A stretch of 8,061 nt of DNA from Xanthobacteraceae bacterium (lineage in GTDB: Bacteria; Pseudomonadota; Alphaproteobacteria; Rhizobiales; Xanthobacteraceae): the NCBI GenBank assembly GCA_030039655.1, contig JASHVC010000008.1:1-8061 (forward strand). The letters are read 5' to 3'. Shown in pieces: positions 1-6,485 of the stretch (the first letter of the stretch is position 1; each line of letters opens with the position of its first letter). Made by a program: the position numbers and the translations under genes. Below the pieces are notes generated by a model that saw only the letters and a program-made list of their open reading frames with translations, did not search any database and was not told the DNA's origin.

Positions 1-2
1 TC

Positions 3-362
3 GGCGACGGCCATGGCGTGCAGGGCGATGGCGAAGTTTGCATCACCGCCATCGAGACCGGGCTCATCGGCACGTTCGAATTACACGTGCGCAGCGATAT
101 GCAGCTGGAATGGCCTTTGGCCGAGACGGCGACGCACATCATCACCATGGCGTTCGATCCCGATCTCGACGATGCGGTGGTGATCGCACTGCGCGACATG
201 ATCAAGCTCATTTGTGCGCGCACCGGCATTTCGCGTGAAGACGCCTACACCCTTTGCAGCCTCGCCGCCGACCTGCGCGTGACCCAGGTGGTCAACGGCT
301 CAAAGGGCATCCACGTAATGCTGGAAAAGGCGCACTTGCGCGGAGCATCCAGGGCGGCGTGA
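3..362 (+). CDS. Acetamidase/formamidase family protein, C-terminal part (5' end outside window)
   Basis: The first complete codon is at 3 and the frame is open from the window edge, so this is the last 119 codons of a gene that starts upstream. The visible protein opens with GDGHGVQGDGE, the signature seen in the FmdA/AmdA acetamidase/formamidase family, followed by CITAIET and, near the end, DAYTLCSLAADLRVTQVVNG, also typical of the family's C-terminus. Family members are cytoplasmic metal-dependent amidases that hydrolyse formamide or acetamide to ammonia and the acid; which amide this one uses cannot be told. A GTG at 18 could be mistaken for a start, but the signature continues upstream of it, so it is an internal valine codon. 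The stop TGA (360-362) shares one base with the ATG of the next gene, so the two are probably translated together. Family assignment is firm; substrate is inference. Confidence 0.9.
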   Translation, partial: GDGHGVQGDGEVCITAIETGLIGTFELHVRSDMQLEWPLAETATHIITMAFDPDLDDAVVIALRDMIKLICARTGISREDAYTLCSLAADLRVTQVVNGSKGIHVMLEKAHLRGASRAA

Positions 363-790
363 TGGCTGTGACGCTCAGGCCGGCGCGAGAGGCCGATGCG
401 GAGCAGGTCGCGTCGTTGATGACAGAGCTTGGCTATCCGTCGATGGCGGGAAGCGGCAAAGACCGCCTGCGGGCTTCGCTAAATAGCAAAACAAGCTGCT
501 GCCTGGTGGCCCAGATGAACAATGAGGTTATCGGCTTGATGAGTGCCGAGCTGGTCCCATATTTCCCGACTGGCTCGACAATCTGCAGAGTGACCAGTCT
601 CGTCGTCTCGTCGCGTCACCGCAGCAAAGGCGTCGGCGAGAAACTTGTGAGTGCGGCTGCCACGTTTGCTCGCGACCATAGCTGCACGGGAATCGAGGTC
701 ACGAGCGCCGAGCGTCGCGTCGACGCACACCGCTTCTATGAACGATTGGGTTTCGCTCGGACCGGACTTAGATTCTTCCAGACGTTATGA
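362..790 (+). CDS. GNAT-family N-acetyltransferase
   Basis: A 142-residue protein, the usual size of a single GNAT domain. It starts LRPAREADAEQVASLM (strand 1 and helix 1), has a central beta strand VTSLVVSS (77-84), the acetyl-CoA pyrophosphate-binding loop RSKGVG (87-92, fitting R/Q-x-x-G-x-G/A), and the C-terminal DAHRFYERLGF (121-131) typical of motif B. It should transfer an acetyl group from acetyl-CoA to an amine; the acceptor is unknown. The ATG at 362 overlaps the acetamidase stop (TGATG), which favours this start over an in-frame ATG at 254 that would add 36 low-complexity residues translated from inside the acetamidase gene. Only a weak AGGG precedes the start, which fits reinitiation after the upstream gene. 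Residues 67-76 near the acceptor side are not recognisable as any named subfamily. Confidence 0.88.
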   Translation: MAVTLRPAREADAEQVASLMTELGYPSMAGSGKDRLRASLNSKTSCCLVAQMNNEVIGLMSAELVPYFPTGSTICRVTSLVVSSRHRSKGVGEKLVSAAATFARDHSCTGIEVTSAERRVDAHRFYERLGFARTGLRFFQTL

Positions 791-801
791 ATCGCGACTT
801 C

Positions 802-2151
802 TCACTTTTTGCTTGAGATAGGCTGGCCGCTCGCCGCCATGCGGGCCACGATGTCGGTTTGTGGCCAGCCCGTGAGCTTACCCAGATTCTCAGCCTCCAC
901 CTTAAAACGCGCCGGAAGCGAGTCGCGATAGGCCTTTGCGGCCGCGCAGCTTCCCCCCTCGAACGGACGGTGAAGGACATATCGCGCCTGAAAGCTCTCG
1001 TGATCGCTGGTCTCGATGAAGGCGAGGTCTTCGGGGAACGACTTAGCGTCGTAGCGGACGTGCAGGCGGGTCACGTAACCTCGGGCGGGCATGGGCACGG
1101 GCAACAGGTTGGTGCCGGGAATTTTTGTGCTGCCCGCAATCCATTGCGCCCCGAGATCCGCCATCTCGTTATTGGTCATCGGCGGCGCCGCGCATGGGTC
1201 GCACCAGCCCATGTCCCAGGCATATTCGACGAATACGCCACGCATACTCTCCTGCGCCACGGTATGGTCGAACGCCGCCTTATAGAAGTTCGGAAAATCA
1301 TTGGCGACGTAGAGCGGCACGTCGACGTCGGATGGCACCTTAATGTTGCGGTAATTGGATGCCTCGACGCGTCCTCGTCGTGTCAATGCATAGATCGTGA
1401 GGTCCTGCGGGCCGTTCGCGTTGACGGTGCCGAGCCGCAGCGGCAGCATGAATTTTGCCGTCTCGTAGCGCACCTGAAGCGGCTTCAGATAGGTACGTCC
1501 AAGCTCGTTCATGCGTTTGACGTTCACCTTGGCGACAAAGAAATGCATCTTCTGCTTGATATAGCTACTGACCACCGGCTCTGCGCCAGCAGGAATTTTG
1601 TAGCCGTTGTCAGTCAAATACCTGATGAGGCCGTCGCTCTGCTCGGCCGAAAGAATTGAAATGTCGTATTCGGCGACGTCGTAACGGGCCTCGACCTTGA
1701 CCCCTGCGTAAGCGGCTTGGGGCGCAGCCGGAGCTACGGTCGCCGTGCGGTACATCCTCTCCGCAAACGACAGAGCGCTTACGGCGCTAATGGTCCTGCA
1801 CGGATCCTCGTCGAAATACTGAACGAGCCGCGGCTGCGTAAAAGAATCGAGATGATCGATGGTTTGCGTATCGACCACGCTGATCTGGCTCTTTTCGATA
1901 AAGGTCGGGACCGGAATCACCAGGGCAAATTCGTTCGGCTTGCCCTCGTAATCGCTTGCCATGGTGATAGAGGTCTGTTGGTCATCTCGCGCCAGAACGA
2001 CCTTGGAGGAATGATTGAACATTTTCGTATCGGCTTGAGCCACGTAGAAGCCGCAGAAAGCTCCCGCCGGTCCCGCGGTGACCGCAAGCTGCGCAAAAAT
2101 TGTCGCAAGAGCGACGCCGGCCTTCAACCGGGAACGGATAGTCCGCGTCAT
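802..2151 (-). CDS. Exported DUF2330-domain protein
   Basis: A 449-residue protein starting MTRTIRSRLK, with a clear Sec signal peptide: positive N-terminus, hydrophobic core (about 11-26) and a probable cut after AGA (29-31), leaving a mature protein beginning FCGFYVAQ. The mature part matches what I know of DUF2330 proteins: an early cysteine (C33), the NEFALVIPVP block (73-82), and a late WCDPCAAPP block (316-324) with a CxxC pair (C317, C320); further cysteines are C118 and C402. There is no C-terminal membrane anchor, so it is probably periplasmic or secreted. Function is unknown. Its start overlaps the stop of the RnfD-like membrane gene (ATGA at 2148-2151), and it has a strong ribosome site. 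A longer open frame extends upstream but runs through the membrane gene in another frame and would bury the signal peptide. Family call is from remembered motifs. Confidence 0.85.
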   Translation of the reverse strand: MTRTIRSRLKAGVALATIFAQLAVTAGPAGAFCGFYVAQADTKMFNHSSKVVLARDDQQTSITMASDYEGKPNEFALVIPVPTFIEKSQISVVDTQTIDHLDSFTQPRLVQYFDEDPCRTISAVSALSFAERMYRTATVAPAAPQAAYAGVKVEARYDVAEYDISILSAEQSDGLIRYLTDNGYKIPAGAEPVVSSYIKQKMHFFVAKVNVKRMNELGRTYLKPLQVRYETAKFMLPLRLGTVNANGPQDLTIYALTRRGRVEASNYRNIKVPSDVDVPLYVANDFPNFYKAAFDHTVAQESMRGVFVEYAWDMGWCDPCAAPPMTNNEMADLGAQWIAGSTKIPGTNLLPVPMPARGYVTRLHVRYDAKSFPEDLAFIETSDHESFQARYVLHRPFEGGSCAAAKAYRDSLPARFKVEAENLGKLTGWPQTDIVARMAASGQPISSKK

Positions 2152-2957
2152 TGAGACACTCCTTGCAGAGTTGGAGTCCACTGGAACCGCTTTCCGGGAA
2201 TGATCCTGTTGAGCAGCGGGGTGAGGGGAGAAAGGGCGATGAGCGCCACATAGAGCGCCGGCCGCATCTGCATGAAAAATGCGAGATAGTGGCCCACGAT
2301 CGCGACCGCGAAGGCGAAGAAGAAGCGCGCCGCCCGCGAATCTGGCGTCGTCTTCGGATCGGAGATCATGAAGAACGTAAAGATCAGGAGCGATCCGCTC
2401 TGCAGTTGATGCAACGGGATGGCAAGCGGATCGCCCAGCCAATAAGCGCGGGCAAGCAGCAGCCCGGCGTGGCTGCCGAGAAAGAATAAGGCGATGTCCG
2501 AACGTTGCGATGCCTGCAGTACGAGAATGGCGAAAAACACCAATAGGGTCGCGAGCCAGATGCTGGAGCCCCACTGTCCGGGGGAAATCCAGACGCCGCT
2601 CGACGCGAGCAGCAGCGCGACGATCGCAAAGCCGGCAGGATTGAAGATGTGCCGGCCGTCGACCCGTAGCGTGAACTTGGATGCAATAGCGATGAATCCG
2701 GCGATGGCCGGCAACCACGCCTCGTTGGCCCGCAACAGCAGGCTCAAGGACAGCCCGGTGATCAGCGGCGAGCGCAGGTCGATTTTCGGCAGGCCGGCAA
2801 GACGCGAGCAGATGATTTGGGTCAGCAACGCGCTGGAAATCGCAAGCGCGCTGTAGAGCGGCTTGGCGCCAAAATCGATCCAGACAAAGTTAATAATCAG
2901 CAGAGACGAGAGCGCCACAATCTGAAAGTGGCGGGCATCAGACCACCAGGTCCGCAT
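2148..2957 (-). CDS. RnfD/NqrB-like integral membrane protein (short, orphan)
   Basis: A 269-residue, very hydrophobic protein with about nine likely membrane segments (roughly 11-28, 33-51, 63-76, 80-95, 104-121, 131-148, 154-171, 185-198, 211-250 as two). HIFNPAGFAIV (103-113) and LQSGSLLIFTFFMISDPKTTP (185-205) resemble the FNPA and SGA...F(I/M)xxDP blocks of RnfD, the membrane subunit of the Rnf electron-transport complex, and its relative NqrB. It is shorter than typical RnfD (around 350 residues), and between these two blocks I find no S/T-x-A-T site, where RnfD and NqrB carry covalent FMN on threonine. No other rnf or nqr gene is in the window, so calling it a working Rnf subunit would be unsafe. 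The start is preceded by AGAGGAAAA. The stop overlaps the start of the exported DUF2330 gene, suggesting that the two products work together in or at the membrane. Confidence 0.8.
   Translation of the reverse strand: MRTWWSDARHFQIVALSSLLIINFVWIDFGAKPLYSALAISSALLTQIICSRLAGLPKIDLRSPLITGLSLSLLLRANEAWLPAIAGFIAIASKFTLRVDGRHIFNPAGFAIVALLLASSGVWISPGQWGSSIWLATLLVFFAILVLQASQRSDIALFFLGSHAGLLLARAYWLGDPLAIPLHQLQSGSLLIFTFFMISDPKTTPDSRAARFFFAFAVAIVGHYLAFFMQMRPALYVALIALSPLTPLLNRIIPGKRFQWTPTLQGVSQ
2159..2164 (-). promoter_or_regulatory. Ribosome binding site of the DUF2330 gene
   Basis: On the minus strand this reads AAGGAG, seven bases before the ATG at 2151. It lies inside the end of the upstream membrane-protein gene and supports the 2151 start, directly before the signal peptide, rather than any start in the longer open frame. 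Confidence 0.75.
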
Positions 2958-3175
2958 GAGCGTTTTTCCTCTGTCTCAGCATTGCCGTCTAACCTCGTCG
3001 CGCTGATGACCGAGCGGTGACCGGATTCGGGCATCTCTGCGGTGCGGTGTTTGAATGCGACCAGCCGAGATCAGAAACTGAATTTTTCTGAACGTTGCCG
3101 AATTCGATTGTACGGATGGAAAAAGCACACTGGGCGCTGGCGATAAAAGTATTAACGTCTTAACGGAGAGCGGTA
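2958..3175 (-). promoter_or_regulatory. Intergenic region, possible promoter of the RnfD-like/DUF2330 pair
   Basis: This 218-base gap between the end of the SsuD-like gene and the start of the membrane-protein gene is more AT-rich in its right half than the genes around it and is the largest gap in the minus-strand block. On the minus strand, TACAAT (3107-3112) resembles a -10 box, but I see no convincing -35 at the right distance. An inverted repeat at 3071-3091 would lie just downstream of such a promoter. A near-perfect tandem 8-mer GTATTAAC/GTCTTAAC (3149-3164) lies next to the SsuD-like stop. I see no open reading frame worth calling here. That a promoter lies here is inferred from the gap size and change of function. 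Confidence 0.3.
3071..3091. repeat. Inverted repeat TCAGAAA-N7-TTTCTGA
   Basis: Seven-base perfect arms separated by seven bases (ctgaatt), giving a 14-base period between arm starts. Overlapping it is a direct repeat CTGAA-ttttt-CTGAA (3078-3092) with a 10-base period, one DNA turn. The arms are AT-rich and make a weak hairpin with no following T run on the minus strand, so an operator for a dimeric regulator is more likely than a terminator. It sits 114 bases upstream of the RnfD-like start. No regulator gene is in the window. Confidence 0.4.
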
Positions 3176-4276
3176 TTACTCGGCCGCTTGCAGTTGATCG
3201 ATTTCGGCGGCGCCGGATTTGATCCGCGGAATGAGTTCGCGACCGAACTCTACCGTATCGTTATGCGGATCGAAGCCGCGGATCAGAAACGAACCAACAC
3301 CCAGCCGGTAATATTCAAGGATCGCGTTGGCGACCTGTTCGGCCGTGCCGACTAGGCATGAGGTATTGCCCAGGGCCCCGGTCGCCCGCGCGATCGGCAT
3401 CCACAACCGCTCGTCGTGAATGTCGCTTTCGAGCGCAAAGCGCATGAGCCGCCGTCCGGCATTGTCGACAGGCCCGGAAGCGGCCTCCTGCCGGCTCCAG
3501 CCTTTCTTACCGTTATCGCCGGTCATGGCGGCAAGAATTCTGTTCGCCTTGTCCCACGCTTCGCCCTCGGTGGCCGCGATGATCGGGCGCATCGACACGT
3601 TGAATCCCGGCGTCCGTCCAAAAGACGCCGCCTGCGCTTGGAATTGATTCATGCGCTCGTGCGTCGAAGCGAGCGGTTCGGCGTAGATCGCGTAGACGTC
3701 GCAAAGCCGTGCGCCCATCTCCAGCGCGCCATCGGAAGCGCCGCCGAAGAACAGAAGCGGATGCGGTTTCTGCAGCGGGCGGACGTCCGACTGTGCGCCT
3801 TTCACGCGGTAAAACGTGCCGGAAAAATCGAAAGGGCGTTCGCTCGACCACGCCAACTTCATCAGTTCGAGATACTCGGCTGCGCGGCGATAGCGCTCCG
3901 CCTTCGGCGTAAAGTCGCCGTCGCCTTCTTGCTCGTCGTCGGTCTTGCCGGTGATGATGTGCACGGCGAGCCGGCCGCCCGTCAAATGGTCGAAAGTGGC
4001 GATCTTGCGCGCCATGAGCGTCGGGGCCACAAAGCCCGGCCGATGCGCCACCAGATAACCCAAGCGCTCGGTGTGCTCAGCCGCATGCTGCGCGACGAGA
4101 AAACTTTCGGCCGACGACGAGGAGTAACCTACGAGCACCATATCGAAGCCGGCCGCTTCATGGGCGCGCGCGGCTTCGGTCACGTAGCCCGGCGATAGAC
4201 CGCCCTCGATGATATGCAATGTCGCGTCGCTCCGCGGCGGCGTGACACCGATCATGCCGATGATCCTGACGGGCAT
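3176..4276 (-). CDS. SsuD-like LLM-class flavin-dependent monooxygenase
   Basis: A 366-residue protein of the bacterial luciferase-like (LLM) family, close to the usual length of SsuD (about 380). Recognisable blocks are AARAHEAAGFDMVLVGYSSS (35-54), LTGGRLAVHIITGKTDDEQE (98-117) followed by GDGDF, the YRRAAEYLELMKLAW helix (129-143) and LVGTAEQVANAILEYYRLGV (308-327). These enzymes are TIM barrels that use FMNH2 and oxygen to cleave C-S bonds of alkanesulfonates or to oxidise related small molecules. Where E. coli SsuD, as I recall it, has LRVHVI carrying Arg226 and His228, this protein has VSMRPI (227-232), so a true sulfonatase role is uncertain. A good ribosome site (GAGGTC) precedes the ATG. 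The gene follows the acyl-CoA-dehydrogenase-fold oxygenase gene after 78 bases on the same strand. No flavin reductase or sulfonate transporter is in view. Confidence 0.85.
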   Translation of the reverse strand: MPVRIIGMIGVTPPRSDATLHIIEGGLSPGYVTEAARAHEAAGFDMVLVGYSSSSAESFLVAQHAAEHTERLGYLVAHRPGFVAPTLMARKIATFDHLTGGRLAVHIITGKTDDEQEGDGDFTPKAERYRRAAEYLELMKLAWSSERPFDFSGTFYRVKGAQSDVRPLQKPHPLLFFGGASDGALEMGARLCDVYAIYAEPLASTHERMNQFQAQAASFGRTPGFNVSMRPIIAATEGEAWDKANRILAAMTGDNGKKGWSRQEAASGPVDNAGRRLMRFALESDIHDERLWMPIARATGALGNTSCLVGTAEQVANAILEYYRLGVGSFLIRGFDPHNDTVEFGRELIPRIKSGAAEIDQLQAAE

Positions 4277-4354
4277 TGCTGACCTCGCGGTTACGGGACG
4301 TAGGCAATCTATACAGCAGCCTTGGCCTCGCTTCGACGCATAACGTAGCGCTGC

Positions 4355-5536
4355 TCAGTAGAATGGCAGGTGAGGGTTCCGGGGGAGGCCCAATTCCAAG
4401 CGGCCGTAATGCGAATACGTGTTTTCCGGGTTCAAACTGATGTGCATCGAAGCAAAATGGATATCGCGCCAGGCCCTTTGGATCGGATTGGACTCGGCAA
4501 ACCCGGAGCTGCCGCTCATGGCAATCAGCGCATCGATTGCCGATACTGCAAGCTCTCCGGCGCGCGTGTAGTCGCGCAGTGAGCGCGCCCGCAGCGCAGG
4601 GGCTGGCGGCGTGGAGGCTCCGGCCGTATCCGCAGCACGGCGCAGCAGGAATTCGGCGGCATCGAGATCGGCCGCCGTACGCGCCAATTGCGTTTGGATG
4701 CTGGCGTGCTCGGCGACCAAATCCCCGTAAACTCCCTTGCGTGTTTTGGCCCTTTCCCGGAACCGCTCGTACGCGCCCTGTGCGGCGCCCAGCATCGGCG
4801 TCGCAAAGGTGAGCCCGGCGTAGGAGGCAAATGGCGCTCGGAAGATGTGGTTCTCATGTAGGGCGGCACCGGGCCCTTTTCCTTCGCGCAGTTGCGACGC
4901 TCGAAGGGTTCGGCTCTTTGGCACGAAAACATTGTCGGTGACGATGGTGTTACTGCCGGTTCCGCGCATGCCGGCTGTGAACCAAGTGTCCGCGACTTTG
5001 TATTCAGCCTGCGGAATTAGAAAGAAGGTTCGCTCGGGCTGGCCGTCCTCGTCGACGACGCCGCTAACGAATACCCACGTGCTGTGCCCGACGCCGCTGG
5101 CGAATGCCGCTCTGCCGGACACGCGATACCCTCCATCTTGGGGCACGATGGTCGTGCCCGGCAAAAACGAAGCTGCGATGGCGACGTCGGGACCGTCGGC
5201 CCACAGCGCCTTTTGGGCTTCTTCAGGAAATTGCGCGATGCAATGTGCATGATGGATGATGAGGCTCGCGCACCATCCGTGGGACGCGTCGGCCTTGCTG
5301 ATCTCGCGCGTCACATCGAACCATGTGTCGAAACCAAGCCCATATCCGCCGAAGCGGGGCGGCATCAGGATTCGGGCGATGCCGGCGTCGAGCAGCTCCC
5401 GGACTGATTCAACGGGAAGGTGTCTGGCTTGCTCCGCAGCCTCAGCGCGCCCGGCGAAATTAGGAATGAGCGGTAGGACGCGGTCGAGGATTTGTTGTTT
5501 TGTCACGGCCTGACCGGCATGTGGGGTGTCCTGCAT
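4355..5536 (-). CDS. Acyl-CoA-dehydrogenase-fold flavin-dependent monooxygenase (HsaA/HpaH-C2/DszC-like)
   Basis: A 393-residue protein with the three-part acyl-CoA dehydrogenase layout: N-terminal helices (about 1-115, with LMPPRFGGYGLGF at 57-69), a beta domain (about 116-215, with DTWFTAGMRGTGSNTIVTDN at 183-202) and a C-terminal helical domain (about 235-380, with NPIQRAWRDIHFASMH at 350-365). The W-x3-GMRGTGS block and the NPxQRxWRDxH block are those of two-component hydroxylases such as HsaA, HpaH/C2 and DszC. The EGT catalytic glutamate motif of true acyl-CoA dehydrogenases is absent. Such enzymes take reduced flavin from a separate reductase and oxygenate phenols or organosulfur compounds. 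H95/H96, S123 and H376 are candidates for catalytic residues, but I cannot map them without an alignment. The ATG at 5536 is preceded by GAGAGAA; an upstream in-frame extension of 44 residues is arginine/serine-rich and overlaps mmsB. Substrate unknown. Confidence 0.85.
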   Translation of the reverse strand: MQDTPHAGQAVTKQQILDRVLPLIPNFAGRAEAAEQARHLPVESVRELLDAGIARILMPPRFGGYGLGFDTWFDVTREISKADASHGWCASLIIHHAHCIAQFPEEAQKALWADGPDVAIAASFLPGTTIVPQDGGYRVSGRAAFASGVGHSTWVFVSGVVDEDGQPERTFFLIPQAEYKVADTWFTAGMRGTGSNTIVTDNVFVPKSRTLRASQLREGKGPGAALHENHIFRAPFASYAGLTFATPMLGAAQGAYERFRERAKTRKGVYGDLVAEHASIQTQLARTAADLDAAEFLLRRAADTAGASTPPAPALRARSLRDYTRAGELAVSAIDALIAMSGSSGFAESNPIQRAWRDIHFASMHISLNPENTYSHYGRLELGLPRNPHLPFY

Positions 5537-5579
5537 TCTGGTGTTCTCTCTTGGACTGACTGCTCTTGCCGCCACAGAA

Positions 5580-5606
5580 GCGCCGCCTCGCTGCGGCGAG
5601 TGGCGC
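5580..5606 (-). terminator. GC-rich hairpin directly after mmsB
   Basis: Starting at the base next to the mmsB stop codon, two stem segments pair: GCGCC (5580-5584) with GGCGC (5602-5606) and CTCGC (5587-5591) with GCGAG (5596-5600), with a four-base loop (5592-5595) and a small 2/1-base internal bulge. On the minus strand it is followed by TTCTGTGG, not a real T run, so it is at best a weak intrinsic terminator. It could instead protect the 3' end of the valine-pathway message or lower read-through into the flavin oxygenase genes that begin 44 bases further on. Confidence 0.45.
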
Positions 5607-6482
5607 CTACTTGCGGACGAGATTGATGATCGCGGAGAAGTCGAGCCCGCTGTGGCCTTGCTGCGCAAACTGATCGTAGATTTCCGCCGCGTGGGCGCCG
5701 AGGGCCGTTCGCGCGTTGACTGATTCCGCAGCCTCGCGGGCGAGTTTCAGGTCCTTCAACATCAGCGCGGCGGTGAACCCTGGCTTGTAGCCGTTATTTG
5801 CGGGGCTTGCCGGCACCGGGCCGGGCACCGGGCAATAGCTCGTGAGCGACCAGCATTGCCCCGAGGAGCCCGAGACTACGTCGAACAACGCCTGATGTGA
5901 GAGGCCGAGCTTTTCACCGAGCACGAAGGCTTCGCTCACCGCGATCATCGAGGCGCCGAGAATCATATTGTTGCAGATTTTCGCGGTTTGGCCGTTGCCG
6001 GCTTCGCCGCAATGCACGATGCGCTTGCCCATGCGTTCCAGCACCGGCTTGCCGCGCTCGAAGGCATGCGCCGTGCCGCCGACCATGAAGGTCAGCGTCG
6101 CCGCCTTGGCGCCACCGACGCCGCCGGAGACCGGTGCGTCGAGGGTGGCGATGCCGCTCGCGGCCGCGAGCGCATGCGCTTTGCGGGCGCTGGCGACATC
6201 GATGGTCGAGCAATCGATGAACAGCGTGCCCTGCCGCGCGGCTGGCACGATGTCGTTCCAGACCGACAGAACGTGCTCGCCGCCGGGCAGCATGGTGATG
6301 ATGATCTCGGCGTCTTCCACGGTCGATCGCGCGTTGCCGACGATCTGCACGCCGTCTCGGGCCGAGGCGTCGCGCGACGCCGCGACGACATCGAAGCCGC
6401 GCACGTGGCCGCCCGACTTGACCAGGTTGGCGGCCATGGGCGCGCCCATGTTGCCGAGACCGATGAAGCCGATGGTCGACAT
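5607..6482 (-). CDS. mmsB: 3-hydroxyisobutyrate dehydrogenase
   Basis: A 291-residue NAD(P)-dependent beta-hydroxyacid dehydrogenase, the normal length for MmsB/HIBADH. It oxidises 3-hydroxyisobutyrate to methylmalonate semialdehyde in valine breakdown, in the cytoplasm. Visible motifs in order: the Rossmann fingerprint GFIGLGNMG (5-13), the substrate-binding DAPVSGGVGGA (115-125), the catalytic-lysine block GQTAKICNNM (164-173, Lys168 and Asn172), and the C-terminal KPGFTAALMLKDLKLA (233-248). The segment SGSSGQCWSLTSYCPVPGP (204-222) is characteristic of 3-hydroxyisobutyrate dehydrogenases rather than the tartronate semialdehyde or glyoxylate reductases of the same superfamily, which supports the symbol. 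A TTG at 6497 could add five residues but overlaps the stop of the gene before it; ATG at 6482 follows a GAGGTG site. The gene lies 11 bases after the 3-hydroxyisobutyryl-CoA hydrolase gene, which makes its substrate. Confidence 0.93.
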   Translation of the reverse strand: MSTIGFIGLGNMGAPMAANLVKSGGHVRGFDVVAASRDASARDGVQIVGNARSTVEDAEIIITMLPGGEHVLSVWNDIVPAARQGTLFIDCSTIDVASARKAHALAAASGIATLDAPVSGGVGGAKAATLTFMVGGTAHAFERGKPVLERMGKRIVHCGEAGNGQTAKICNNMILGASMIAVSEAFVLGEKLGLSHQALFDVVSGSSGQCWSLTSYCPVPGPVPASPANNGYKPGFTAALMLKDLKLAREAAESVNARTALGAHAAEIYDQFAQQGHSGLDFSAIINLVRK

Positions 6483-6485
6483 GGT

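Noticed and set aside
254..361. Earlier start for the GNAT protein
   Set aside because: The added 36 residues come from another frame of the acetamidase gene; the GNAT fold begins right at the 362 ATG.
859..1659. 266-codon plus-strand open frame
   Set aside because: Opposite the DUF2330 gene; the protein is rich in R, H and A with no recognisable domain, typical of antisense frames in GC-rich DNA.
2152..2718. A 189-residue upstream in-frame extension of the DUF2330 protein
   Set aside because: It is an out-of-frame reading of the RnfD-like gene, arginine/histidine-rich, and would put the signal peptide in the middle of the protein. The 2151 ATG has a strong AAGGAG.
3416..4198. 260-codon plus-strand open frame
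   Set aside because: Entirely antisense to the SsuD-like gene, with low-complexity arginine-rich composition.
4277..4354. Possible terminator or promoter between the two flavin oxygenase genes
   Set aside because: Only AGCAG/CTGCT short complementary words about 30 bases apart and no promoter-like boxes; too weak to call.
5812..5832. 12-base tandem repeat GGCACCGGG in two copies
   Set aside because: It encodes the PVPGPVP segment of mmsB, a normal feature of 3-hydroxyisobutyrate dehydrogenases, so it reflects protein sequence rather than a DNA element.
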